Source: Hymenobacter jeollabukensis (GTDB lineage Bacteria; Bacteroidota; Bacteroidia; Cytophagales; Hymenobacteraceae). From it: a DNA stretch of 64,000 nt. The translations under genes were made by a program, and so were the position numbers. This document shows positions 42,939-53,200 of the stretch, piece after piece. Under the pieces are notes generated by a model. It was not told the DNA's origin. It saw only the letters and a list, made by a program, of their open reading frames with translations, and made no database searches. Each line of letters opens with the position of its first letter. The first letter of the stretch is position 1. Where the stretch lies: contig NZ_VAJM01000006.1 in assembly GCF_005771675.1 (NCBI RefSeq), forward strand, positions 301,784 through 365,783. The letters run 5' to 3'.

Positions 42939-43778
42939 ATGATTCTGACCGATTTGCACCGGGTCATCAATACCTACTGGACCCAGTTCTTGTACCTGCT
43001 GCCCAAGCTCGGCGTGGCCGTAGTGCTGCTCATCATTGCCGTGTTCGTGGCCAACCGCCTCAGCCGCGTCATCGGCGGGCGGCTGCAAACCCGCTCCCAC
43101 GACCCGCTGCTGGCCGAATTCCTGACCAGCCTGACCCGCTGGGCCCTGCTGCTGGTGGGCCTGATGCTGGTGCTGCAGGTGCTGGGCATGACGGGCGTGG
43201 TGAGCGGGGTGCTGGGCGCGGCCGGCCTCACGGCCTTCGTGGTCGGCTTCGCCCTCAAGGACATTGCCGAGAACTTCCTAGCCGGCATGGTGCTGGCCTT
43301 CAACCGCCCCTTCCGCATCCACGACACGATTCAGATCAAGGACAACAAGGAGCTGATGGGCCGGGTGGCGGCGCTGAACCTGCGCACCACCGTCATCCAG
43401 ACCTTCGACGGGCGCCACATCTACCTGCCCAACGCCATGGTGTTGCGCGAGGCGCTGATCAACTTCACCCGCGACGGCTACATCCGCCCCGATTTTCAGG
43501 TCACCGTCGACCTGGGCCCCGCGGGCAGCTCCGAGCAGGTGCAGCAGCAGATCATGCAGGTGGTCCGGGCCTCGCCCGACGTCATCGACCAGGACACGCA
43601 CAAGTGCTACATCATTCTCGACAAGGCCGAAGGCTCCAAGCTGACCCTGCACGTGTACTTCTGGACCAGCGCCGAAGACTACCGCCGGGGCGTGCTGGAG
43701 CTGAAGAGCGAACTGATGCAGGCCGTGCGCCAGCGCCTGACCGAGCTGGGCTACCCCGAGCCGGCCACCGTGAGTTAG
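42939..43778 (+). CDS. MscS-type small-conductance mechanosensitive channel
   Basis: A 279-residue inner-membrane channel that opens under membrane tension to release solutes after hypo-osmotic shock. Three N-terminal helices (LGVAVVLLIIAVFVANRLS, WALLLVGLMLVLQVLGM, and the pore helix GVLGAAGLTAFVVGFALKDIAENFLAG with its Gly/Ala packing pattern) are followed by the beta domain (FRIHDTIQIKDNKELMGRV, DGRHIYLPNAMV) and an alpha/beta C-terminal domain. ATG 42939 was chosen at the first helix. Length is typical of the family. Confidence 0.93.
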   Translation: MILTDLHRVINTYWTQFLYLLPKLGVAVVLLIIAVFVANRLSRVIGGRLQTRSHDPLLAEFLTSLTRWALLLVGLMLVLQVLGMTGVVSGVLGAAGLTAFVVGFALKDIAENFLAGMVLAFNRPFRIHDTIQIKDNKELMGRVAALNLRTTVIQTFDGRHIYLPNAMVLREALINFTRDGYIRPDFQVTVDLGPAGSSEQVQQQIMQVVRASPDVIDQDTHKCYIILDKAEGSKLTLHVYFWTSAEDYRRGVLELKSELMQAVRQRLTELGYPEPATVS

Positions 43779-43825
43779 GATTGGTGGCCGGCCACAGGAA
43801 CGTACGCTCTAAAGCCTCTGAACCT

Positions 43826-43915
43826 GTCATACGGAGCGCAGCCGAAGCAACTCTGCTGATGGTCATACTCCATCTGGCGAAGCGGTAGAGCAGCTTCGGC
43901 TGCGCTCCGCATGAC
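43826..43915. repeat. 90-bp inverted-repeat element
   Basis: Arms 43826-43848 (GTCATACGGAGCGCAGCCGA...) and 43893-43915 match at 22 of 23 bases as reverse complements. It is a third class of short dispersed-type repeat, found once in this window, between the MscS gene and the first sensor kinase. Confidence 0.7.
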
Positions 43916-44013
43916 GTGCTGATTGGGTACGGGCCACACGCTTTTGGCCTGCGGGCAGGTGCGCCGAGCAGCACTTCCTAGCTACCTTAGCCGGCAGGTC
44001 TTGCTCTGCTCCC

Positions 44014-46992
44014 GTGCGCGGTTTTCTGTTTCTGATGTGTTGGTTGCTGCCGGGGCTGTTGGCCCCGTTCGTCGCCCGGGCCCAAACCTGGCAGCAGGAC
44101 CCCGTGCTGAGTCGCCTGCTGGTGCACCAGCTGGTGCAGGACCGCGCCGGCCTGCTCTGGGTGGCCGCCGACGAGGGCCTGTTTCGCTACGACGGCTACG
44201 AGCTGGTGCCCCTGAGTGCCCTGGCCACCCTGCCCCCCGGCTTCTCTTTCGACCGCGCCGTGGTGCTGGCGCTGGACGGGCAGCAGCGCCTCTGGATCGG
44301 CAGCAGCCGCGGCCTGTTTCGCCTGCGGCAGAAGCACCTGGAGCAGATTCCGCTGCCCGGCGTGGGCACGGCCCCGGTGGTCGTCAACTCGCTGCTGCTG
44401 CACCCGCGCAGCGGCGCGCTGTGGGTGGGCTATGCCGACCAGGCCGTGGCCACCTTCCCCGCCCCCGACCGGCCCGGCCGCCGCGTGCCGCTGGCGCTGG
44501 GCACGCCCGCCGTGTGGCTGGGCACCGCCGACGACAGCGCCGTGTGGGTCGTGTCGGCGGCGCACCGGGTGGCCTACTGCGCCCCGCACCGGGGCCGGGT
44601 GCGCCCCTACCAGCCCCGGGCCGAGCTGCGCCCCCTGGCGGGCACCGCGCCCCTGCAGCTGATCGGCACCCGCTCGCTCTACCAGGAGCAGCCCGATGGC
44701 ACCCTGCGCCAGGTGCTGCGCTGGCTGCCGGGCCTCGACGAGGCCAACTTTGTGCCGGGCCAGCAGGGCGGAGGCTGGCAGTGGGTGGTGGCCGGGCAGC
44801 TGGTGCAGCTGCGCAGCCAGCCCGGGGCCGCCCTGCCACGGGTGCAGCTCAGCGCCGCCGCCTTCGAGCGGGCCGGGCAGCTACCCCGGCAGTACACCGT
44901 GTTTACCGACGCCAACGGCCTGCGCTGGAGCCACAGCAGCTGGCAGCGCGGCTGCTTCAAGCAGCGCGCCGGCGCCGAGGCCATCGAGGCGCTGCCCTCC
45001 CGGCCGCTGGCTCGCTACAGCACCCGCGCCATCACCCGCCTGCCCGACGGCCGCCTGCTGGTGGCCGCCTACGGGGCCACCCTGGTACAGCCCGCCGACA
45101 GTCCCCAGGCCAGTCTGCGCCCCTTTCCGCTCACCGAAAACGGCCACCCGTCCGAGGCCATTCCGCTGGATATCAGCGTCACGCCGGCCGGGCAGGTGGT
45201 CTTCGCAGAAGAAAACCACCCCTTCGGCTTGCTCGATTACCGCAGCGGCCGGCTGCGGCGCTTGGCTCTGCCCCCCGACGAAGTCGCCTTCACCAGCAGC
45301 CTGTGCGTGCAGCGCGACAGCACCGGCACCATGTGGGGCGGCAGCAGCCGGGGCCTGTTTCGCCTCGACCTGCGCCAGGAGCGGGCCACCCGCTACCGCC
45401 GCCCCGGCCGCCCGGCCCCGCTGCCCTTCGATGGCCAGGAAATCCGGGAGCTGGCCGCCGCGCCCGGCGGCTGGCTGTGGCTGGTGACCAGCGGCGGCCT
45501 CTACCGCCTGCACCCCGCCACCGGCCGGCTGGAGCACTACGGCGCCACCGAGCCCGGCGCCCGCCACCTGCCCACCGACGATTTGCTGTGCGCCTGGCCC
45601 GCGGCCGACGGCGGCGTGTGGGTGGGCAGCCGCCCCGCCGGCCTGCTGTGGGTGCAGCCCGGCCGGGGCCTGCGCCGCCAGATTACCACGGCTGATGGCT
45701 TGCCCAGCAACACCGTGGCCACCGTGCTGGCCAACACCCCCAACCAGCTCTGGTGCGGCACCTTCGCCGGGCTGGTGCGCTACGACGTGCGCCGCGGCCG
45801 CGTGGCTGTGCTCAACGAAACCGACGGCCTAGCCGACGCCGAACTGAACCGCCAGTCGGCCTGGCGGGCCCCCGACGGGGCGCTGTACTTCGGCGGAGTG
45901 GGCGGGCTGCACCGGGTGCTGCCGGCCCGCTTCGCCGAGGGCAAGCAGCCGGTGCCGCGCCTGCTGCTCGGCAGCTACACCCAGCACCACAGCCGCCCGG
46001 ACAGCATCCGGACCTACTACCTGCCCGGCCGCTTGCCCATGGCCCGGCCGCTCACCCTGGCCCCGGCCGATGCCTTCATCGAATTCAGCCTGGCCCTCAC
46101 CGATTACCTGGCCCCCGAGCAGGCCCGCTTCGAGTACCGCCTGCCGGGCAGCTCCGACGAGCGGTGGCGCCCCGTGGGCAGCACCCACGTACTGAGCCTG
46201 CGGGGCCTGCCCGCCGGGGCCTACCAGGTGGAGCTGCGGGGGGTGTCGGGGCGGGGCGTGCCGGCGACCAACCAGCTGCGCGTGCCCTTGCGGGTGGAGG
46301 CCGTGTGGTGGCGCCAGCCCTGGGCCTGGCTGCTGGCCGCCGGGCTGGTGGGCGCCACGCTCTACGGCCTGCACCGCCGCCGCCTGGCCCGGGTGCGCCA
46401 GGTGGAGCGCCTGCGCAGCCGCATTGCCGCCGATTTGCACGACGAGGTGGGCACCCTGCTCACCCGCGTGAGTTTGCAGGCCGAGCTGCTGCGCCAGCAG
46501 CCCGCCGAAGCCGGCCCGGTGCTGGAGCGCCTGCTGAGCAACAGCCGCCAGGCCGCCGGCACCATGCGCGACATCGTCTGGGGCATCGACGCGCAGGCCG
46601 ACACCGTGGGGGCGCTGCTCGACCGCATGCGCGACCACCTCGACCAGAGCGCCGCCCCGGCCGGCCTGGCCACCGAGCTGCACGTGCGCGGCCTGCGTGA
46701 CGCCCAGCCCCTGCCGCCCGAGCTGCGCCAGCACCTCTACCTCATCTTCAAGGAGGCCGTCAGCAATGCCGCCCGCCACGCCCAGGGCGCCTCCCGCCTC
46801 GACGTGACGCTGGCCCGGGAAAGCGGCTGGCTCACGCTGCTGGTGCAGAACGACGGGCAGCCCACCGGCGCGGCCACCCGCAGCGGCATGGGCCGGCGCA
46901 ACATGCAGCAGCGGGCCGGGCTGCTCGGCGGCACGCTGGTGGCCGAGGCCCGGCCGCAGGGCTTCGTGGTGCAGCTGCGGGTGCCGTTCTGA
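44014..46992 (+). CDS. Sensor histidine kinase: beta-propeller, Y_Y_Y and HisKA_3 domains
   Basis: A 992-residue membrane kinase. After a signal peptide (MRGFLFLMCWLLPGLLAPFVARA) the periplasmic part has repeated propeller blades (DRAGLLWVAADEGLFRYDGY, GQQRLWIGSSRGLFRL, DGGVWVGSRPAGLLWV). A Y_Y_Y domain follows (YLAPEQARFEYRLPGSSDERW), then one membrane helix (PWAWLLAAGLVGATLYGL). The cytoplasmic part has the NarX/DesK-type dimerisation box AADLHDEVGTLLTRV (phospho-His about 809) and an ATPase domain (EAVSNAARHA, GMGRRNMQQRAG). No receiver is fused. The kinase core closely matches that of the kinase at 56851; both probably phosphorylate the regulator at 48074. It starts with GTG. Confidence 0.9.
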   Translation: MRGFLFLMCWLLPGLLAPFVARAQTWQQDPVLSRLLVHQLVQDRAGLLWVAADEGLFRYDGYELVPLSALATLPPGFSFDRAVVLALDGQQRLWIGSSRGLFRLRQKHLEQIPLPGVGTAPVVVNSLLLHPRSGALWVGYADQAVATFPAPDRPGRRVPLALGTPAVWLGTADDSAVWVVSAAHRVAYCAPHRGRVRPYQPRAELRPLAGTAPLQLIGTRSLYQEQPDGTLRQVLRWLPGLDEANFVPGQQGGGWQWVVAGQLVQLRSQPGAALPRVQLSAAAFERAGQLPRQYTVFTDANGLRWSHSSWQRGCFKQRAGAEAIEALPSRPLARYSTRAITRLPDGRLLVAAYGATLVQPADSPQASLRPFPLTENGHPSEAIPLDISVTPAGQVVFAEENHPFGLLDYRSGRLRRLALPPDEVAFTSSLCVQRDSTGTMWGGSSRGLFRLDLRQERATRYRRPGRPAPLPFDGQEIRELAAAPGGWLWLVTSGGLYRLHPATGRLEHYGATEPGARHLPTDDLLCAWPAADGGVWVGSRPAGLLWVQPGRGLRRQITTADGLPSNTVATVLANTPNQLWCGTFAGLVRYDVRRGRVAVLNETDGLADAELNRQSAWRAPDGALYFGGVGGLHRVLPARFAEGKQPVPRLLLGSYTQHHSRPDSIRTYYLPGRLPMARPLTLAPADAFIEFSLALTDYLAPEQARFEYRLPGSSDERWRPVGSTHVLSLRGLPAGAYQVELRGVSGRGVPATNQLRVPLRVEAVWWRQPWAWLLAAGLVGATLYGLHRRRLARVRQVERLRSRIAADLHDEVGTLLTRVSLQAELLRQQPAEAGPVLERLLSNSRQAAGTMRDIVWGIDAQADTVGALLDRMRDHLDQSAAPAGLATELHVRGLRDAQPLPPELRQHLYLIFKEAVSNAARHAQGASRLDVTLARESGWLTLLVQNDGQPTGAATRSGMGRRNMQQRAGLLGGTLVAEARPQGFVVQLRVPF

Positions 46993-47076
46993 GCGCGGCC
47001 GGCAGCGGCCCGGCGGTAGGGCGGCCCGATTCGCGCAAAGCGCCCATCTTGGGCTGGATTTCTTTTCCTTGTTCTT

Positions 47077-47637
47077 ATGGCTCGGGTAACGCGCAACAGC
47101 CTGCTGCAGGGCATCAGCGGCAAAATCGGGGGCATCGTGGTGCGCCAGGTCGGCGGCCAGACAATCGTATCGGCGGCGGAAGCTAAGGAGGAGCGGGCCC
47201 CGCGCTCGGCCCGACAGCAGGCGCATCTGGACCGCTTTTTCGCCGCGCAGTGCTACGCCAGGGCGCAGATGCAGGACCCGGCGGCCAAGGCCCTGTACGC
47301 CACCGGCGTTGATAGCCGCCGCCAGAGCCCTTATCACGTTGCCATTGCCGATTTTATGCACGCCCCGCAGATTATCAGCGTCGATACGTCGGCTTACCAG
47401 GGCCAGGGCGGCGACATTATCCGCGTGGCTGCCACGGATGATTTTACCGTGGCAAGTGTGCTGCTGCGCCTCGAAACGGCCACCGGCGAGCTGCTGGAAG
47501 AAGGCCCCGCCCTGCCGTTAGCGTCCGGCTTTGACTGGCACTACACCACCCGGTCAACCGGTGCCCGCGCCGCCGTGCTGCACGTACAGGCTTCCGACCG
47601 GCCCGGTAACGTGGCAGAACAAACCATCCGGCTGTAG
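47077..47637 (+). CDS. Conserved hypothetical protein
   Basis: A 186-residue protein of a type found in Bacteroidota (opening MARVTRNSLLQGISGKIGGIVVRQVGGQT) but without known function. The first 90 residues are basic and helical. The C-terminal half (IISVDTSAYQGQGGDIIRVAATDDF ... VLLRLETATGELLEEG) looks like a beta-sandwich. No signal peptide. It lies 84 bases after the first sensor kinase on the same strand. Confidence 0.65.
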   Translation: MARVTRNSLLQGISGKIGGIVVRQVGGQTIVSAAEAKEERAPRSARQQAHLDRFFAAQCYARAQMQDPAAKALYATGVDSRRQSPYHVAIADFMHAPQIISVDTSAYQGQGGDIIRVAATDDFTVASVLLRLETATGELLEEGPALPLASGFDWHYTTRSTGARAAVLHVQASDRPGNVAEQTIRL

Positions 47638-48073
47638 CCGGGCGGCCCAGAGCTCTGTCTTTGGAGGTCTTGTCTTTATCCTATTGTGAGCCTGCTGCCT
47701 GGGTATAGGTTCAGCATAAGAAAGATAGAGCCAGGATAGAGGCATGCTAGACGCACCCTAGAGGCAGTATGAAGGAAATATCCAACTTCATCGTCCCTGC
47801 CCCAGCCCGTTGATGCGCTATGATCCACTGCTCCTGACGCTACTACTGAGTAGGCACACCCTCGCCTAATATTCTGCCATACCGGCCCCGGCGGCCGGCC
47901 ACGGCTGCTTGTTTTCCGACGCCATCGACGCGCGGCTACGGGCCGCCCAGGCCGCCGCGACCAGCGCCGACAGCTGCCTGCCGGAGTTGCTGCTGCGCCT
48001 GCTGCCGCCGCCTCGGCGGGCGCTACCAGCCGGTGTTTAAGACTAAGCAGGGGAAAGACTGACGGCCCGCCGC
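47638..48073. other. Non-coding region, possible gene remnant
   Basis: 436 bases without an intact gene. From about 47880 a plus-strand frame reads GHGCLFSDAIDARLRAAQAA and further protein-like sequence without a start codon. Another frame then continues GGRYQPVFKTKQGKD to a stop near 48061, as if a small gene had suffered a frameshift and lost its 5' end. The upstream 200 bases are AT-richer and featureless. Confidence 0.25.
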
Positions 48074-48709
48074 TCAGAGCTGGCCGCGGGCGTGGCGGCT
48101 CACCAGTTCGGTGCGGGAGCTGACCTGCAGCTTGCGGTAGATGCGCTTGACGTAGGTGCGCACGGTTTCCACCGAAAGGTCGAGGCGGGCGGCTACCTGC
48201 TTGTCGCCCAGGCCGTCGACGATGGCCTGGACGACTTCCCGCTCCCGCTCGGAGAGCAGGTCGGTTTGCATGGCGGGGCTGGGCTTGAAGTGGGCCAGCA
48301 CCTTGCGGGCCACGGCCCGGCTCATGGGGGCACCGCCGCTGACCACCTCCAGCACGGCGGCTTTGATGTCGGCCAGGGGGGTGTTCTTGAGCACGTAGCC
48401 GCTGGCGCCGGAGCAGAGGGCGCGGTAGATGCGGTCGGCGTCGTCGAACACGGTCTGCATGAGCACGTCGGTGTCGGGCAGGCGCTGCTTGATGATGGGC
48501 AGCGCGTCGAGGCCGCTCATGCCGGGCAGGTGAATGTCGAGCAGCAGCACCTGCGGGGGCACCGCCAGGTCGGGCAGCTCGCGCAGGAAGGCTTCGACGG
48601 AATCGGCCACGAGGACGCAGCTCAGCTCGGGCTGTCGGCAGAGGTAGCCTCGCAACAGCTCGCGCACTTCGGGGTCATCTTCGACCAGGGCCAGGCGGAT
48701 GGGATTCAT
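48074..48709 (-). CDS. NarL/LuxR family response regulator
   Basis: A 211-residue DNA-binding regulator. The receiver has the acidic pocket VEDD, phospho-acceptor Asp58 (LLLDIHLPGMSG), the switch residue Thr87 and Lys108 (GYVLKNT). The C-terminal LuxR-type helix-turn-helix is LSEREREVVQAIVDGLGDKQ to VETVRTYVKRIYRKL (about 148-195). It lies between two orphan-type kinases of matching class (HisKA_3), both without fused receivers, so it is the likely partner of both. A copy of the shared dyad motif lies 46 bases before its start codon, on the divergent side, which allows autoregulation. The start at 48709 fits the first receiver strand. Confidence 0.93.
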   Translation of the reverse strand: MNPIRLALVEDDPEVRELLRGYLCRQPELSCVLVADSVEAFLRELPDLAVPPQVLLLDIHLPGMSGLDALPIIKQRLPDTDVLMQTVFDDADRIYRALCSGASGYVLKNTPLADIKAAVLEVVSGGAPMSRAVARKVLAHFKPSPAMQTDLLSEREREVVQAIVDGLGDKQVAARLDLSVETVRTYVKRIYRKLQVSSRTELVSRHARGQL

Positions 48710-48754
48710 GCCGGCAAAGGACGGGAGGCCGGGGGCCGAAACCAAAAAGGGCGA

Positions 48755-48812
48755 CGTCCCCAAATGCGGTACACGGCCGGGTTGCGGGTGGGATTTTGCC
48801 CGGCCAAGTTTG
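48755..48812 (+). promoter_or_regulatory. Dyad operator plus promoter, copy A
   Basis: CGTCCCCAAATGCGGTA (48755-48771), 10 bases, TTG (48782-48784), 20 bases, CAAGTTTG (48805-48812). The same architecture precedes the two fibre genes. It lies in the divergent region between the response regulator and the 48879 gene. Confidence 0.75.
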
Positions 48813-48878
48813 CACTACCAAGCCAGCGCCCCCGGTGGCGCCGGGTTTTGCTCGTCTTCTCCCAACCTTCTTTTTTCG

Positions 48879-50075
48879 ATGAAACAGACCTTTACCCTAC
48901 TGGCCCTGGGCCTGCTGACGCTGCCGGCCCTGGCGCAGTCGCCCATTACGCTCACCCAGAGCACCTTCCCGGTATCGGCCACCTCGGTGGAGCAATACCA
49001 GGATGCCAGCCCGAGCGGCGTGAGTGCCCCCACCACCGGCGCCAACCAAAGCTGGGACTACCGCACGCTGACGCCCAGCGGCTCGGCCTACACCCTGCTG
49101 AATTTGTCGGTGCCGGCCAGTAGCGGCATCAGCGGCGCGCAGTGGACGCGGGCCCGGACGGCCAGCTTTGGCAGCATCAGCTACGTGTATATCGGCTACA
49201 TGAGCCTGGCCAGCACCGGCCGCATGGCCCTGGGCCGCACCGTCACGCGCCAGGCCGTATCGATTACCGCGCGCACCGGCGGGGCCAACGACTCGCTGGT
49301 CATCAACCGGCAGACGGCGCTGTACGGAGGCACCGCGGGCATCGTGGATTTCCCGCTGCCCTTCACGGCGGGCGGGCGCAACCAGTCGACCTTCCGCTTC
49401 GGGGTGGCCGGCACCATCACGGCCGCCGTGGCGGGGCTGAACCGGGCGCCGTTCCGCATCGTGCAGAACTATACTTACGTCGACTCGGTGGCGGGCTGGG
49501 GTACGCTGCGCATCCCGGTGGCGGGCCGCGCCGCGGGCTCCGACCCGCTGCCGGCGCTGCTGGTGCGCAGCCGCACCATCCGGCAGGACAGCGTGTATTT
49601 GAACGGCACGGCGGCTCCGGCCGCGCTGCTGGCGGCCTTCGGCATCACGCAGGGCGCCACCACCGTTACCTACTTCGACCATTTCTGGCGCACGGGCTCC
49701 TCGCAGCCGCTGCTGGAGCTCTACTACCCCACCCGGCAGTACACCGCCCCGAACTACGTGGACTACTCCACCGAGAGCAACGTGCTGGCGGTGAAGGCCT
49801 CGTCGGGCGTGGCGGCGCAGTGGCAGGCCTGGCCCAACCCGCTGGCGGCCGGGCAGCCGCTGCAGCTGGCGTTGCCGGGCGCCCAGGCCGGGCAGCCGGT
49901 GCAGCTGACGGTAACCGACGCGCTGGGCCGCGCGGTGCTGGCCGAGCAGTTGCCGCTGCTCGGTGGCGGGGCTACGCTGCCCGCCGCTGCTACCGCCGCG
50001 CTGCCGGCCGGCCTGTACACGCTCACGGTGCAGCAGGGCGCGCACCGGGCCAGCTCGAAGCTGCTGCGGCACTAA
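48879..50075 (+). CDS. T9SS type A sorting domain-containing secreted protein
   Basis: A 398-residue exported protein with signal peptide MKQTFTLLALGLLTLPALAQ, a beta-rich body without a recognised domain (TTGANQSWDYRTLTPSG, an opening also seen in other Bacteroidota secreted proteins) and a C-terminal type A sorting domain (WQAWPNPLAAGQPLQLAL ... LPAGLYTLTVQQGAHRASSKLLRH). It should be secreted by the T9SS to the cell surface. It is divergent from the response regulator and carries the shared operator-promoter, so it is probably a direct target. Confidence 0.88.
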   Translation: MKQTFTLLALGLLTLPALAQSPITLTQSTFPVSATSVEQYQDASPSGVSAPTTGANQSWDYRTLTPSGSAYTLLNLSVPASSGISGAQWTRARTASFGSISYVYIGYMSLASTGRMALGRTVTRQAVSITARTGGANDSLVINRQTALYGGTAGIVDFPLPFTAGGRNQSTFRFGVAGTITAAVAGLNRAPFRIVQNYTYVDSVAGWGTLRIPVAGRAAGSDPLPALLVRSRTIRQDSVYLNGTAAPAALLAAFGITQGATTVTYFDHFWRTGSSQPLLELYYPTRQYTAPNYVDYSTESNVLAVKASSGVAAQWQAWPNPLAAGQPLQLALPGAQAGQPVQLTVTDALGRAVLAEQLPLLGGGATLPAAATAALPAGLYTLTVQQGAHRASSKLLRH

Positions 50076-50100
50076 CCATTTGTCCACCGTTTGCCCCTCG

Positions 50101-50134
50101 GCCCCGTCGGATGGTATCCGGCGGGGCTTTTTTT
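50101..50134 (+). terminator. Rho-independent terminator
   Basis: Stem GCCCCGTCGGAT / ATCCGGCGGGGC (with a T-G pair) in 50101-50127, followed by seven T. Confidence 0.85.
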
Positions 50135-50181
50135 GCGGGCCGGGCCGCCGCACGGCGGCCACAGCCGGGTTAGCTCGGGAA

Positions 50182-50239
50182 TACCCCCATTTGCGGTACA
50201 CGGGAAAATTGCCCTTGGACTTTGCCGGGAGGAAGTTTG
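50182..50239 (+). promoter_or_regulatory. Dyad operator plus promoter, copy B
   Basis: TACCCCCATTTGCGGTA (50182-50198), 10 bases, TTG (50209-50211), 20 bases, GAAGTTTG (50232-50239). The dyad ends 97 bases before the ATG of the first fibre gene. Confidence 0.8.
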
Positions 50240-50295
50240 CGTCATCGGAGCGGATAAGGGCTGCGCCGATGCCGCACTTTCTTCTCTCCACCAGT

Positions 50296-53200
50296 ATGCA
50301 ACGATTCTTACGATTCACTTTACCGCTGGCCGCCGCCCTGGGGCTGAGCGTAGCCGTGCAGGCCCAGAATGGCTCGGTGGGCATCGGCACCAGCACGCCC
50401 AACGGCAAGGCCGCGCTGGAGCTGAACAGCACCACGAAAGGCTTTCTGCCGCCGCGCATGACCCAGGCCCAGCGCGACGCGCTGGCACCGGGCACCACGG
50501 AAAAAGGCCTGCTGGTATTCAATACCGAAACGAACACGCTGAACCTGTGGAACGGCTGGAGCTGGGTGAACTACCTGGCCGACTCCACCCCCAGCGGCGC
50601 GGCGCCCACGCTGGCGCCCGTCACCTTCACCAGTCCCTACGTCACCAACACCTACACCGTGCCCGCCGGCGTGACGCGGCTGAAGGTGGATATGGCCGGT
50701 GGCAAGGGCGGCGGGGCCGACGGCGGCAACGGCGGCCGGGTGCAGGCCACGCTGGCCGTGACGCCGGGCCAGGTGCTGACCATCTACCCCGGTACGGCCG
50801 GCGCCATTCTGGCCCCGGGCTTCAACAGCGGCGGCGGCAGCGGCGGCTACGCCAACGGCGGGGGCTCCACGAGCCTGCAGGGCGGCGGCGGCGGCGGCAG
50901 CAGCGACATCCGCATCGGCGGCACGGCCCTCACCAACCGGGTGCTGGTGGCCGGCGGCGGCGGCGGGCGCAGCTACACCCTGAGCGGCTACGCGGCCGGC
51001 GGCTGCGGGGGCGGCCTGACGGCCTGCAACGGCGCCATCCCCCAGTACGGCTTCAACGCCGGCGGCGGCGGCAGCCAGACCGGCGGCGGCGCGGCCGGCG
51101 GCTGGGGCGGCGCCACGGCCGGGACCCTGGGCGAGGGCGGCCAGGGCCGCGACCGGTCGGGCGGCGGCGGCGGCGGCTACTACGGCGGCGGCGGCAGCAG
51201 CTTCGACGGCACCCAGTACAACTACAACGGCGGCGGCGGCGGCGGCGGCTCGTCGTACGCCGATGCCAACCTGACCAGCAACGTGGTGCACACCCAGGGC
51301 TACCAGGCCGGCGGCGGCTACGTGACCCTGACGCCCCAGCCGGCCGCGCCGGTGCTCGACGGCAGCAACATCACCAACGTGCCCGGCACCTACGACAACC
51401 TGGGCAACCACACGGCCACCCAGAACCTGAACCTGGGCACCAACCAGCTGGTGGGCACGGGCAGCGTGAGCGTGGGCAACAACCTGAACCTGGGCGCCAA
51501 CCAATTGGTGGGCAACGGCGGCACGCAGGGCCTGGGCCTGACCAGCGCCGGCAGCCTGCTGCTGCCGGCCGGCGTGATTCAGCGCGGCGGCACAGCCATT
51601 ACGGCTACCTCCGACCTGGGCCTGTACTCGCGCGTGAGCGGCAACTTCCTGCGCCTGGTGACCAACAACGCCCCCATCCGCTTCTACGCCGATGACGACG
51701 CGGGCACCACCGCCAACGTGAGCATCGAAAGCAACGGCAACGTGGGCATCGGCACGGGCAACACCTCCCCCACCAACCGCCTCGACGTGCAGAACGCCGC
51801 CGGCCGCACCGGCACCCACGCCACCGGCCGGGCGCTGTACGTGACCGGGGACTTCGACCAGGCCGCCGGCGGGGCCGAGTTTCGGCACTACAACGGCACG
51901 CAGGGCGTGGGCATCGGCTACAACTCCCTGTACGCGGCCGGCTCCAACGTCGACCAGCCCCTGAACCTGATGCCCAAAGGCAACGGCGGGGTGGGCATCG
52001 GCACCGTCAGCCCCGGCTCGTTGCTGGACGTGAACGGCGCGGCCACGGTGCGCGGCGCGGCCAACATCGGGGGCAATATGAGCTTCGGCGCCACCGTGCG
52101 GCAGATGGTGAACCTGTTCAATGGCGACTACGGCATCGGCGTGCAGGGCGGCACCGAGTACTTCCGCTCCGGCGACGCGTTTGCCTGGTTTACCAACGGC
52201 TCGCACAACGACGAGCAGTTCAACCCCGGCGGCGGCTACACCCAGATGGTGCTGAAAAACACCTTCCTGGGCATCGGCCGGGGCTTCAGCGCCAACAGCG
52301 GGCCGCAGGGGCCGCTGGAAATCCGCCGCGACAACGCCAGCCCCTACATCGTGATGCACGACCCGAACGACGCGTGGTTTTCCTTCGGCATGGACTTCAA
52401 CGACGGCCGCAAGATCAAAATCAACGAGGGCAACGGCTTCAGTAGCACCAACTACATGACCTTCAGCGGCACGAACGTGGGCATCGGCACGACCAACCCC
52501 AGCTTCCCGCTGGACGTGCAGGGCACCGTGACGCCGGGCAACTACGCCTACGGCTGGTTTAACAGCAACGGGCAGACGGGCACTACCGGCGGTAATACCG
52601 GCCCGGTGAGCATCCGCGCCACCGGCCGGGTGCTGGCCACCGAGTTCAACGCTACCTCCGACCGCCGCCTCAAGACCGTCATCGGCCTGAGCGACGCGGC
52701 TCAAGACCTGGCGTTGCTGAATCGGATCCGCATCACCGACTACACCATGAAGGACCGGGTGCAGTACGGGCAGCGCCCGTTCAAGAAAGTCATTGCCCAG
52801 GAAGTGGAGCAGGTGTTTCCGCAGGCCGTCAGCCAGCACAGCGGCTTCCTGCCGGATGTGTACGCCCCGGCCACGAAGGCGGAAACCCAGGCCGATTCGC
52901 TGCTGGTGCTGACGCTGCCCGCCGCTCCGGCCGCCCAGGCGGGCCAGCGCGTGAAGCTCATCACCAAAACCGGCGAGGTTATCGGCACGGTGAAAGCGGC
53001 CCAGGGCAAGCAGCTGGTGGTGCGCGGCGCCCGGCAGCTGGCGGGCCAGGAGGTGTTCGTCTTCGGCCTGGAGCACGCCGACGTGCGCGCCGTCGATTAC
53101 GAGGCGCTGGCCATGCTGAACGTGTCGGCCACCCAGGAGCTGGCCCGCAAGGTGCAGGCGCTGGAGCAGCTACGGCAGCAGGTAGCGGCCCTGCAGGCCG

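Noticed and set aside
50320..53076. Long minus-strand open frame opposite the first fibre gene, with a similar one opposite the second
   Set aside because: Ala/Val/His/Gly-rich shadow produced by glycine-rich codons on the other strand; the same shadow appears in both paralogues only because their DNA is similar.
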